Shown here in pieces: positions 52,546 through 64,000 of a stretch of DNA of 64,000 nt. The stretch is taken from NCBI RefSeq assembly GCF_000221045.1, contig NC_015856.1, positions 4,821,424-4,885,423 of the forward strand, written 5' to 3'. The translations under genes were made by a program, and so were the position numbers. Within the stretch, counting starts at the first letter, position 1. The number at the start of each line of letters is the position of its first letter. This DNA is from Collimonas fungivorans Ter331 (GTDB taxonomy: Bacteria; Pseudomonadota; Gammaproteobacteria; Burkholderiales; Burkholderiaceae_D). The notes below the pieces were generated by a model. The model worked only from the letters and a program-made list of their open reading frames with translations, did no database searches and had not been told where the DNA came from.

Positions 52546-53229
52546 ATGTACGCCAATTCCAGCCCGATCCACAGTGCCCAGAGCGGCGTCCATGACCAGC
52601 TTGCAGCCACCGTCGCCAAACATGCGGCGCACGTTTTTCAGAAACCGGTCAGCGTGTACAACCAGCGTGCTTTCGACGACAGCATCGCTGCCTGGCGCGC
52701 CGCCGGCAGCTTGCCCCTGATCCTCGATGCCGGCTGCGGCGTCGGCCTCTCGACCATGCATCTGGCGGCGCAGTATCCCGATCATTTCGTGATCGGGATC
52801 GACCAGTCGGCCGACCGGGTTGGCCGCAATACCCTGTGGCCAGGCGGCGCGACGCCGTTGCCGCATAACTTCGTGCGGATCCGGGCCGACCTGGTGGATT
52901 ACTGGCGCCTGCTGCTGGCCGCGCGGATTTTCCCGGCACGGCACTATCTGCTGTACCCCAATCCGTGGCCGAAAATCGGCCAGCTGAGCCGCCGCTGGCA
53001 TGGCCATCCGGTGTTTCCGGATATCGTCGCGCTGGGGGGAATCCTGGAATGCCGCAGCAACTGGCGGATCTATGTAGAGGAGTGCGCCAGCGCCCTGGGG
53101 CAGCTGAGCGGCAAAGAGGTTGGCTGCGAAGCGTATCTGCCGCAACAGCCGATCACACCGTTCGAGAGCAAGTACCTGGCTTCCGGCCATCAGTTGTGGC
53201 GCTGCCAGGCAGACCTCGGTACGCATTGA
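52546..53229 (+). CDS. TrmB-like SAM-dependent methyltransferase, divergent
   Basis: The protein has 227 residues. SAM motif I is LILDAGCGVGLSTMHLA, and the TrmB block appears as LLYPNPWPKIGQLSRRWHGH. In true tRNA (guanine46-N7) methyltransferases this block reads near FPDPWPKKRHHKRR, so here the Asp is Asn and the basic stretch is reduced. The C-terminal TrmB motif (TxFE) is kept as PITPFESKY. It may act on another substrate or be a degenerate paralogue. The ATG at 52546 is chosen over an in-frame start 11 codons earlier. Confidence 0.75.
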   Translation: MYANSSPIHSAQSGVHDQLAATVAKHAAHVFQKPVSVYNQRAFDDSIAAWRAAGSLPLILDAGCGVGLSTMHLAAQYPDHFVIGIDQSADRVGRNTLWPGGATPLPHNFVRIRADLVDYWRLLLAARIFPARHYLLYPNPWPKIGQLSRRWHGHPVFPDIVALGGILECRSNWRIYVEECASALGQLSGKEVGCEAYLPQQPITPFESKYLASGHQLWRCQADLGTH

Positions 53230-53259
53230 ATCCCGCCAGCCAAACGGCTAGCGGGGATT
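53229..53259. terminator. Hairpin between convergent trmB-like gene and kup
   Basis: AATCCCGC-c-AGCC and GGCT-a-GCGGGGATT form a long stem with one mismatch and one bulge, loop AAAC. No strong T-run on either side, but position between convergent stops suits a bidirectional terminator. Confidence 0.55.
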
Positions 53260-53267
53260 CGCACAAA

Positions 53268-55169
53268 TCAGATTTCGACTTTGGTGCCCAGTTCGACTAC
53301 GCGGTTCACCGGGATATGGAAAAAGTCCGACGGCTTGGCCGCATTCTGGTACATCCAGGCGAAAAGTTTTTCACGCCATAACTGCATGCCCGGAATCTTG
53401 CTCGGAATCACGGTATCGCGCGCCAGGAAGAAGGATGTATCCATCACGTCGAATTCCAGGCCGAACTGATTGCTGGCCAGGGCCATCACAATGTGCACAT
53501 CGGGGGTTTCCTTGAAGCCGAAGGCGGTGCGCAGGATGTACACGTCGCTGCCCAGCTCCTTCAAGGTCAGGCGCTTGTCGTCGTCGACGAAAGGCACGTC
53601 CCAGATGCTGATCTTGAGGAAGAACACCCGCTTGTGCAGGATGCGGTTGTGCTTCAGGTTATGCAGCAGCGCCACCGGCACCGTGCCCACATTGCCGGTC
53701 ATGAATACCGCCGTACCCTCCACCCGGTGCGGCGGATGGGCCAGCAGGCCCTCGACGAACGGTTCCAGCGGAATGCCTTCATCCTTGCTGCGCTCGCGCA
53801 GCAGCATGCGGCCGGAGTACCAGGTCATCAGCAGGAAGAAGGCAAAGCCGCCGAGCAGCAGCGGGAACCAGCCGCCGTCGACGATCTTCAGCAGGTTGGC
53901 GGCGAAGAAGGCGAAGTCGACGATGAAAAAGGCGCTGATGACCAGCGCCACCAAAAACGGATTCCACTTCCAGACGGTGCGCATGACGACTGCCGCCAGC
54001 ACTGTCGTGATCAGCATGGTGGTGGTCACCGCGACGCCGTAGGCGGCGGCCAGGTTGTCGGATTTCTTGAACGCCAGCACCACTGCCACCACCAGTATCA
54101 GCAGCATCCAGTTAATCACCGGCACATAGATCTGGCCGCGTTCGTCTTCCGAAGTGTGGAGGATGCGCATGCGCGGCACAAAACCCAGCAAGATGGCCTG
54201 GCTGGTGAGCGAGAACGCGCCGGAAATCACTGCCTGCGATGCGATCACGGTGGCGGCGGTGGCCAGGATCACCATCGGCAACAGCAAAGCATCCGGCACC
54301 ATCAGGTAAAACGGATTCTGGACCGCGCTGGGATTGGTCAGCAGGTTCGCGCCCTGGCCGAAATAATTCAGCATCAGGCAAGGCATGACGGTAAACAGCC
54401 AGGCAAAGCGGATAGGCCGGATGCCGAAGTGCCCCATGTCGGCGTACAGCGCTTCGGCGCCGGTCAGCACCAGCACCACCGAACCCAGCACGATGAACGC
54501 TTGCAGCGCGTGCTGCTGCATGAAGACAAAAGCGTAATAAGGATTGATCGCGGCCAGGATTTCAGGCGCCTTGATCACGTTGTAGATGCCCAACAGGCCG
54601 AGCGACAAGAACCAGACGAACATCACCGGCCCGAACAGTTTGCCGACCACCGTGGTGCCGTGCTTCTGGATCAGGAACAGGGCGATCAGGATCACCAGCG
54701 CCAATGGCACCACATAGCGGCTTAGTCCCGGCGTGGCGATTTCCAGCCCTTCCACCGCCGACAGCACCGAGATGGCCGGCGTGATCACGACGTCGCCGTA
54801 GAACATGCAAGCCCCGAACACCCCCAGCATCATCAGCAGCTTGGCGCGGCCCGAGCCGTTTTTTGCGGTGCGCAGCGACAGCGCCATCAAGGCCAGCACG
54901 CCGCCTTCGCCGTTATTGTCGGCGCGCATCACGAACAGTACGTATTTCAGCGAGACCACGATGGTGATGGCCCAGAACAGCATCGAGATGATGCCCAGCA
55001 CGCTATCGGGCGTGAACGGGATGCCATGCTCCGCGCTGAAACATTCTTTCAGCGCATACAACGGGCTGGTGCCGATATCGCCAAACACAATGCCCAGTGC
55101 AGCCAGCGTGATGATATGGAAACGGGACGACTTGAATCCGGCGCTGTTGCTGGTTTGCGTATTACTCAT
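53268..55169 (-). CDS. kup: Low-affinity potassium transporter Kup
   Basis: Inner-membrane K+/H+ symporter of 633 residues and about 12 transmembrane helices, with a soluble C-terminal domain of about 180 residues. The family signature near the N-terminus is [18 protein letters not shown]. Also seen are [32 protein letters not shown] and [10 protein letters not shown]. The ATG at 55169 has GAGAGA before it. It is convergent with the TrmB-like gene. Confidence 0.96.
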   Translation of the reverse strand: MSNTQTSNSAGFKSSRFHIITLAALGIVFGDIGTSPLYALKECFSAEHGIPFTPDSVLGIISMLFWAITIVVSLKYVLFVMRADNNGEGGVLALMALSLRTAKNGSGRAKLLMMLGVFGACMFYGDVVITPAISVLSAVEGLEIATPGLSRYVVPLALVILIALFLIQKHGTTVVGKLFGPVMFVWFLSLGLLGIYNVIKAPEILAAINPYYAFVFMQQHALQAFIVLGSVVLVLTGAEALYADMGHFGIRPIRFAWLFTVMPCLMLNYFGQGANLLTNPSAVQNPFYLMVPDALLLPMVILATAATVIASQAVISGAFSLTSQAILLGFVPRMRILHTSEDERGQIYVPVINWMLLILVVAVVLAFKKSDNLAAAYGVAVTTTMLITTVLAAVVMRTVWKWNPFLVALVISAFFIVDFAFFAANLLKIVDGGWFPLLLGGFAFFLLMTWYSGRMLLRERSKDEGIPLEPFVEGLLAHPPHRVEGTAVFMTGNVGTVPVALLHNLKHNRILHKRVFFLKISIWDVPFVDDDKRLTLKELGSDVYILRTAFGFKETPDVHIVMALASNQFGLEFDVMDTSFFLARDTVIPSKIPGMQLWREKLFAWMYQNAAKPSDFFHIPVNRVVELGTKVEI

Positions 55170-55433
55170 GTTCTCTCTCTTATTGGTAAGGGCAAGCCCG
55201 CGCAGGTATAACAAGACACGGCCCGCTTACTTCAATTTGATATTTGCTTGAAACTTTTTGCGGCAATGCACAAGGAGCCGGATTTTACTCTCAACCCCGG
55301 GGCCGGAACCAGTTTGCAATGTCGCCGGCGTTGCTAAAATACATCCCCACGCCCATCGATTTGTGCTTATTCATGGTCAAGCTTAACGAATCGGGACAGT
55401 ATCGGTTGATGATAAAAGACTATCACAGCAGCC

Positions 55434-56339
55434 TTACTCGGCAGCTTTCAATGCCAGCGCCCGTTCATACAGGGCGTTTTTCTTTTGTCCCGTAATTTGC
55501 GCCGCCAGCGATGAAGCTTGCTTGACCGACAATTCCGACAGCAAAATCCGTAAAATCCGCTCTCCCTCCGCGCTATCGTCGATTACGACCGGCGCGGCTT
55601 CGATCAGCAGCACGAATTCCCCCTTCTGCCGGTTGCCGTCGGCCGCCAGCCACGCCGGCGCTTCGCCCAGGGGGCACCGGTGCACGCTCTCGAACAGCTT
55701 GGTCAGTTCGCGCGCCAGCACCACCTGGCGCGCCGGACCGAAGGCCTGCAGCAAGGCGTCGACGGTTTCCACGATCCGGTGCGGCGCCTCGTACAGCACC
55801 AGGGTCGCGCTGGCGCCGGCCAGGCCGGCCAGCACGATCTCGCGCTGCCTGGCCTTGCTCGGCAGGAAGCCGACGAACTGGAACTGGTCGTTGACCAGGC
55901 CGCTGACCGACAGCGCGGTGACCGCTGCCGACGGCCCCGGCAGCGGCAAGGCGCGCAAGCCGGCGCGCAGCACGGCGTCGACGATGCGGGCGCCGGGATC
56001 GGATACCGCCGGCGTGCCGGCGTCGGACACCAGCGCAATGCGTTCGCCGGCTTGCAGGCGCGCCACGATCTTTTCCGCAACCTCCCGTTCGTTATGCTCG
56101 TGCGCCGCCAGCAAGGTCTTGGATAAACCATAGCGTTCCAGCAAATGGGCAGTATTCCTGGTGTCCTCGCACGCCACGGCGTCGACCATGGACAATACAT
56201 GCAAGGCGCGCAGGCTGATATCGCAGACATTTCCGATCGGTGTGGCCAGCACATATAATGTCGACGCGGGATACGCTTGCTGCGCCACCTCATCCAAAAT
56301 CGCTGGGTTGACGAGGCTGCTGGCAGATTGATGAGTCAT
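55434..56339 (-). CDS. rsmI: 16S rRNA (cytidine(1402)-2'-O)-methyltransferase
   Basis: Methylates the ribose of C1402 in the 30S decoding centre. The protein has 301 residues of tetrapyrrole-methylase fold. The start ATPIGNVCDISLRAL and the SAM-binding IALVSDAGTPAVSDPG are typical. KNALYERALALK lies near the C-terminus. It is divergent from lpoA with only 12 nt between the two start codons, the same order as E. coli rsmI/lpoA. Confidence 0.95.
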   Translation of the reverse strand: MTHQSASSLVNPAILDEVAQQAYPASTLYVLATPIGNVCDISLRALHVLSMVDAVACEDTRNTAHLLERYGLSKTLLAAHEHNEREVAEKIVARLQAGERIALVSDAGTPAVSDPGARIVDAVLRAGLRALPLPGPSAAVTALSVSGLVNDQFQFVGFLPSKARQREIVLAGLAGASATLVLYEAPHRIVETVDALLQAFGPARQVVLARELTKLFESVHRCPLGEAPAWLAADGNRQKGEFVLLIEAAPVVIDDSAEGERILRILLSELSVKQASSLAAQITGQKKNALYERALALKAAE

Positions 56340-56351
56340 GGGGAGTTATGA

Positions 56352-57509
56352 ATGTTATATAAATGGGCCAAGCTGGCACTGACGCTAATGGCGGGTATCC
56401 TGTTGAACGGATTGTGCCCGCCTGCGCTGGCAAACACAACCTTCGCCGAATCCGCCAGCCCGGACGGCGGCGCCGACACCATTCCGCTGGCCAGCATCGC
56501 CTTGCTGCTGCCGCTGCGCTCCGGCCCATTGGGCGCGGCCGCCGACGCCGTGCGCGGCGGCTTCCTGAACGCCTACGAGCGTGACAAGAACGGCTTGGCG
56601 GTGACCGTGATCGAAGCGGCCGATACGCCCGGCGACATGCTGGCCGCCTATCTCGCCGCCAGTAAAAAATACGATATCCTGGTCGGCCCGCTGTCGCGCA
56701 CCGGCCTCACCGCCATCATCCAGAACGGCCAGGTCGACAAGCCGACGCTTGCCTTGACCCAGCCGGATTTTTCCAACGGCAAGGAAATGACCCTGCCGCC
56801 GCAGCTGCTGCCTGTCGGCTTGTCGATCGAGGCCGAAGCGCGCCAGGTCGCAAGCTGGGTCGGCGCCGACTATGCGCCGGGCAAGGTATTCGTGCTGAGC
56901 ACCGGCGCCGCCTGGCAGAAACGGGTCGCCAACGCCTTCGTGCAACAGATCCAGGGCAGCGGACTGCACGCCGACGTGATGACCTTGAACCTCGAAGACG
57001 GCGTGTTCAACGCCGGCGCGCTGGCGCAATTGCAGCAACGGATCGAAAGCGAAAAACCGCGCCTGCTGTTTGCCGCCCTCAACGCCGACCAAGCACGGCA
57101 GATCCGCAGCGCCGTCGGGCTGGAAACGCCGATCTTCGGCATCTCCCAGCTCAATCCGCTGACCCTCAACGACAATAATCCGGAACACCAGATCCCCGAA
57201 CTGAACGGCGTACGCCTGCTGGATATTCCATGGCAGGTGGAAGCCGACCATCCGGCCGTAATGGTGTACCCGCACCAGCCGGTAGCCGCCGACCAGCGCC
57301 GCAACGCCGACCTGGAGCGCCTGTACGCACTGGGCATCGACGCCTTCCGCATCGCCCATGAAATCGCCGCGCGCAATACCGTATTCCAGATCGACGGCGT
57401 GACCGGCCAGCTGAACATCAGTTTTGGCGTAGGCACGCCCAGCTTTGAACGGATAGAACCGGCCGCGGCCTACCAGAACGGCATCGTCACGCCGCTCGGC
57501 GCGCCCTGA
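56352..57509 (+). CDS. Penicillin-binding protein activator LpoA-like
   Basis: The protein has 385 residues. A signal peptide (KWAKLALTLMAGILLNG...ALA) is followed by a periplasmic-binding-like domain (IALLLPLRSGPLGAAADAV and VLSTGAAWQKRVANAFVQQIQ). That corresponds to the C-terminal half of E. coli LpoA, the outer-membrane activator of PBP1A; the N-terminal TPR half is absent. The single Cys in the signal region is not in a good lipobox, so it is probably soluble. GGGAG lies six nt before the ATG. yraN follows. Confidence 0.85.
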   Translation: MLYKWAKLALTLMAGILLNGLCPPALANTTFAESASPDGGADTIPLASIALLLPLRSGPLGAAADAVRGGFLNAYERDKNGLAVTVIEAADTPGDMLAAYLAASKKYDILVGPLSRTGLTAIIQNGQVDKPTLALTQPDFSNGKEMTLPPQLLPVGLSIEAEARQVASWVGADYAPGKVFVLSTGAAWQKRVANAFVQQIQGSGLHADVMTLNLEDGVFNAGALAQLQQRIESEKPRLLFAALNADQARQIRSAVGLETPIFGISQLNPLTLNDNNPEHQIPELNGVRLLDIPWQVEADHPAVMVYPHQPVAADQRRNADLERLYALGIDAFRIAHEIAARNTVFQIDGVTGQLNISFGVGTPSFERIEPAAAYQNGIVTPLGAP

Positions 57510-57527
57510 CACGGCTGCGGCGCTCGG

Positions 57528-59303
<1,776 letters not shown>

Positions 59304-59411
59304 TCCGGCTTGCCCTGGAGGCCGGGACAGAAACCGGCTTGCTTTTCCGCTTCTTGTCATATAACGTTGCCGCTGGACAAATTGTCCGGCGGCTTTTTTT
59401 TGGGGAAAACC

Positions 59412-60002
59412 ATGATCGGCTTCATCATTCTTGTAGTAATCGTGCTCGTCATCGTGTTTTGGGCAGTCGGTATCTATAACCGCCTGGTGAGCTTCCGCAA
59501 CCGCTTCAAGAACGCATTCGCCCAGATCGACGTGCAGCTCAAGCGCCGTTACGATTTGATCCCGAACCTGGTGGAAACCGCCAAGGGCTACATGAAACAC
59601 GAGCGCGAAACGCTGGAAGCGGTGATCGCGGCGCGCAACCAGGCGGTCAGCGCCAACGCCAAGGTCGGCGGCAACGCCACCGACGCCGCTGCCGTGCAGC
59701 AGATGGCGGCCAGCGAAGGCGCGCTCAGCGCCAGCCTGGGCAAGCTGTTTGCCTTGTCGGAAGCCTACCCGGACCTGAAAGCCAACCAGAACATGATGCA
59801 GCTGACGGAAGAGCTGACCGGCACCGAAAACAAGATCGGCTTTTCGCGCCAGGCGTACAACGACAGTGTGATGGAATACAACACCGCAATCGAACAATTC
59901 CCCGGCTCGATCTTCGCCAACATGTTTGCCTTCAAGCCGGCGGAACTGCTGCAGGCCACCGAAGCCCCGGAAGAACGCAAAGCGGTCAAGGTGACGTTCT
60001 AA
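59412..60002 (+). CDS. LemA family protein
   Basis: The protein has 196 residues. One N-terminal transmembrane helix (FIILVVIVLVIVFWAVGIYN) is followed by the LemA helical domain: FAQIDVQLKRRYDLIPNLVE, RNQAVSA and TENKIGFSRQAYNDSVMEYN. LemA proteins are membrane-tethered, of unknown function, and very often precede an M48/HtpX-like protease as here (33 nt). GGGGAAAACC precedes the ATG. Confidence 0.92.
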   Translation: MIGFIILVVIVLVIVFWAVGIYNRLVSFRNRFKNAFAQIDVQLKRRYDLIPNLVETAKGYMKHERETLEAVIAARNQAVSANAKVGGNATDAAAVQQMAASEGALSASLGKLFALSEAYPDLKANQNMMQLTEELTGTENKIGFSRQAYNDSVMEYNTAIEQFPGSIFANMFAFKPAELLQATEAPEERKAVKVTF

Positions 60003-60035
60003 GCCCGGCGCCCGAGCGTAGCAGAAACAGCGCGC

Positions 60036-62000
<1,965 letters not shown>

Positions 62001-62084
62001 TTGTTAATTTCCTGGCTTTCGGCAGAGCAGCCCGCAGATAGTTATAATGGGTGCTCTCGGGTATCGCCCGTATTGGATTCTGTC

Positions 62085-62615
62085 ATGCAAGCTCAAGCTG
62101 AAAACACCGCCGGCAAACGGCTCTGGATCAAGGTTGCAGGCGCCGCCGCGGTGGTAGCGCTGGCGCTGGCCGGTTACCTGTCGATGTCGAACACGCATGC
62201 GGCGCCGGACGTCTCGTTCACCAATATCAAGGGCGAGCAGGTATCGCTGAAGAGCTTGCGCGGCAAGGTGGTGATGGTCAATTTCTGGGCCACCAGCTGC
62301 ACCACCTGCGTCGCCGAGATGCCGCAAATGGTGCAGACCTACAATATGTACAAGGACAAGGGCCTCGACTATGTCGCCGTGGCGATGAGCTACGACCCGC
62401 CTAACTACGTCATGAATTTTGTGCAAACCCGCAGCCTGCCGTTCCAGGTCGCCTTGGATACACAAAGCAAGCTGGCCGACTCCTTCGGCGACGTCAAGCT
62501 GACGCCGACCACCTTCGTGATCGACAAGCAGGGCAATATCATCAAGCGCTACGTGGGCGCGCCCAAGTTTGACGAGTTGCACGCCTTGCTCGACAAGGCG
62601 CTTGCAGCAGCATAA
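62085..62615 (+). CDS. TlpA/ResA-like membrane-anchored thioredoxin
   Basis: The protein has 176 residues. A single N-terminal membrane anchor (WIKVAGAAAVVALALAGYLS) is followed by a thioredoxin fold. The active site is CTTC in NFWATSCTTCVAEMP, and the cis-Pro region is TPTTFVIDKQGN. TlpA-like proteins reduce periplasmic thiols, for instance in cytochrome maturation or copper delivery. The TT dipeptide differs from the more usual EPC or GPC motifs. It ends at a strong terminator. Confidence 0.9.
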   Translation: MQAQAENTAGKRLWIKVAGAAAVVALALAGYLSMSNTHAAPDVSFTNIKGEQVSLKSLRGKVVMVNFWATSCTTCVAEMPQMVQTYNMYKDKGLDYVAVAMSYDPPNYVMNFVQTRSLPFQVALDTQSKLADSFGDVKLTPTTFVIDKQGNIIKRYVGAPKFDELHALLDKALAAA

Positions 62616-62642
62616 AAAAAGGCGCATCAAGCGCCTTTTTTT
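62614..62642. terminator. Bidirectional rho-independent terminator
   Basis: AAAAAAAGGCGC and GCGCCTTTTTTT are perfect 12-bp arms with loop ATCAA. It lies between the convergent TlpA-like and winged-helix genes and has T-runs on both strands. Its left edge overlaps the TAA stop of the TlpA-like gene. Confidence 0.95.
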
Positions 62643-62663
62643 ATGCCTGCCTGTTTTTAAGAC

Positions 62664-63176
62664 CTACCTCGACGTCGCCGCACGCGAAGCGGTGTCATAC
62701 AGGCCGGAGGCCGTACGCAGCAATTTGGCGGTATCGCCCAGCGCCTGGTTCGACAAACCGGTATCGGACAGCACGGTGATCAGGCACTCCTCGCGCATCT
62801 CCCGGTATTTGAGGCAAAGCGCATAACCGCTGGCCGTGGCCGAAAAATACGCTTCCTTGCCGACTTTTCCGCTTTGTATGTAACCGGCTTTCACCAGCTT
62901 CTTCAGCGCGTAACTGGCGATATGCGTGTCCTCGATATTCAGCACAAAACAGATGTCGGCCAGGCTCTTTTTGCGTTCGCGATGGCAAACATGGTGCAAC
63001 AGGGAAACTTCGACCGGCGTCATGTCCTTCACGCCAGCCGCCGACATGCAGCGCGACATCCAGCGGTTGAACGCGTTGCCGGCAATGATCAAAGCGTACT
63101 CAAGCTCTGACAATTCGACGCTGCTTTCCGAAGCCAGGTGGGCGGATGACAGGATTTTAGGTGGAGCGACGTTCAT
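62664..63176 (-). CDS. Winged-helix DNA-binding protein (MarR-like)
   Basis: The protein has 170 residues. A MarR-type core is seen in NAFNRWMSRCMSAAGVKDM, TPVEVSLLHHVCHRERKKS, then the recognition region and wing (THIASYALKKLVKAGYIQSG). It is probably a dimeric regulator; no ligand is evident. The ATG at 63176 has AGGAA upstream; an earlier in-frame start lacks one. It is divergent from the pxpB operon across 346 nt, so may control it. Confidence 0.85.
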   Translation of the reverse strand: MNVAPPKILSSAHLASESSVELSELEYALIIAGNAFNRWMSRCMSAAGVKDMTPVEVSLLHHVCHRERKKSLADICFVLNIEDTHIASYALKKLVKAGYIQSGKVGKEAYFSATASGYALCLKYREMREECLITVLSDTGLSNQALGDTAKLLRTASGLYDTASRAATSR

Positions 63177-63522
63177 ACATTTCCTACAAAACACCAAGAA
63201 AAATCAATCATACAACTACTTGTGCGAAACGCCAGACTGTCTGCATTTCAGCAACAACATAAACTATTTACATACAAATTATTGACATTTTATTTTTGAT
63301 GGACGATATTGCCCTTTGCTTAAGCTCTGGTTAACAAGGGCCAGCTCGTTTTGGGGGTAGACTAATTCGGCACGCTGCGACGGCTGCTAACTTGTTCCGC
63401 CATTTTTCTTTGCAATTCAACGTGTTGTCCCAGCAGTTAGAGAACCGGGCCGTGCACTGCCTTGCGGCAGCTACGCCCTGTGCCGCAATTGCCGACCATT
63501 CTGCCGAAGGAAACCAGCCGCA
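63177..63522. other. 346-nt divergent control region, regulator / pxpB
   Basis: The left half is AT-rich. It holds a plus-strand promoter candidate at 63282-63310 (listed). No gene or further structure is seen. Confidence 0.5.
63282..63310 (+). promoter_or_regulatory. Sigma-70 promoter candidate for pxpB
   Basis: TTGACA at 63282-63287, 17-nt spacer, GATATT at 63305-63310. The -35 is perfect and the -10 matches four of six. It would give a leader of about 200 nt before pxpB. Confidence 0.5.
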
Positions 63523-64000
63523 ATGACCCAAGCCGTCATACAAGCTCTTGGCGAAAGCGCCCTGATACTGAACACGGGAGCCAGCGCTACCCTGGACTGC
63601 CAGCAGCGCTTGTGGGCCATCGCCGCCAAGGCAGCGCATTGGCCGCACGTGCGCGACGTGGTGCCGGGCATGAATAACCTGACTATCCTGTTCGACCCGC
63701 TGGCGGCCGACGCCGAGCAATTGGCGGACAAGCTGCAGAATGCCTGGGATGCCGCCTCCATTAGCCAGAAGGCCGGACGCAAGATCGAAATCCCGGTTAC
63801 CTACGGCGGCGCCAGCGGTCCCGACCTGGAAGAAGTTGCACGCCATACCGGCCTGTCGCCGGCCGAAATCGTCAAGCGCCACACGGCGGCTGAATACATC
63901 GTCTACTTCATCGGCTTCCAGCCTGGCTTTCCTTACCTGGGCGGACTCGATCCGCAACTGGCCACGCCGCGCCGCAGCGAACCGCGGCTGGTAGTGCCGG
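63523..64000 (+). CDS. pxpB: 5-oxoprolinase subunit PxpB (KipI-like), partial
   Basis: The first 159 residues run off the window end. They contain the allophanate hydrolase subunit 1 signatures VVPGMNNLTILFDP and YFIGFQPGFPYLGGL. PxpB works with PxpA and PxpC in ATP-dependent opening of 5-oxoproline to glutamate. In Bacillus the homologue KipI inhibits the sporulation kinase KinA. The start MTQAVIQALGESAL fits the family, with AAGGAAACC upstream. pxpC is expected next. Confidence 0.92.
   Translation, partial: MTQAVIQALGESALILNTGASATLDCQQRLWAIAAKAAHWPHVRDVVPGMNNLTILFDPLAADAEQLADKLQNAWDAASISQKAGRKIEIPVTYGGASGPDLEEVARHTGLSPAEIVKRHTAAEYIVYFIGFQPGFPYLGGLDPQLATPRRSEPRLVVP

Overview
The window is chromosomal DNA of a high-GC betaproteobacterium, most likely Burkholderiales/Oxalobacteraceae and plausibly Collimonas. 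This rests on gene content and order: betaproteobacterial-type gshA with gshB, an EIIA(Man)-HPr-EI regulatory PTS, metX-metW, small DUF3460 and DUF3567 proteins, and rsmI | lpoA-yraN-diaA-dolP synteny. No rRNA, tRNA or CRISPR array was seen. No plasmid or phage signature was seen beyond one IS3-family element.

Layout. 1-6.8 kb: mreB, then the Glu-tRNA(Gln) amidotransferase genes gatC, gatA and gatB with a small secreted six-cysteine protein between gatA and gatB, a DUF4124/coiled-coil protein, and pyrE. 7-13.3 kb: xthA, a class II amidotransferase, an orphan BMP-type binding protein with a LysR regulator, a DUF3096 mini-protein, a 2Fe-2S ferredoxin, a tautomerase and isochorismatase-like hydrolase pair, and a Phd/ParE-type toxin-antitoxin module. 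13.3-16.1 kb: an arginine/ornithine module (Lrp regulator divergent from rocD plus a DDAH-like arginine-processing enzyme). 16.2-20.8 kb: full-length metH and an SGNH hydrolase whose 3' end is cut by the IS3 element (20.83-22.14 kb). 22.2-30.5 kb: purine uptake and catabolism (AzgA-type permease, xdhA, xdhB, xdhC, guaD). 30.5-31.1 kb: two overlapping membrane-protein genes I do not recognise. 31.2-36 kb: the prkA-yeaH-spoVR stress operon.

36-44.5 kb: a long minus-strand run of ampG, metW, metX, ptsI, ptsH, EIIA, gshB and gshA. metX is preceded by a leader with a terminator, a mutually exclusive antiterminator pairing and a SAM-II-like core. 44.8-48.2 kb: an acetyltransferase and the porin-glnK-amtB nitrogen operon. 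Upstream of the porin lie a near-consensus sigma-54 promoter and three NtrC-like sites. 48.6-55.2 kb: acetyltransferase, ubiK, comM (yifB), DUF3460, a secreted protein, DUF3567, a degenerate TrmB-like methyltransferase and kup. 55.4-62.6 kb: rsmI, lpoA, yraN, diaA, a BON lipoprotein, lemA, an M48 metalloprotease with a long C-terminal extension, and a TlpA-like thioredoxin. 62.6-64 kb: a winged-helix regulator and the start of pxpB (5-oxoprolinase), cut by the window end.

Most of the window is core metabolism. The parts most worth a second look are the metX leader, the sigma-54/NtrC control region, the IS3 frameshift and junction, the DDAH-like/rocD pair, the perfect 23-bp palindrome at 12.55 kb, and the unknown overlapping genes at 30.5-31.1 kb.
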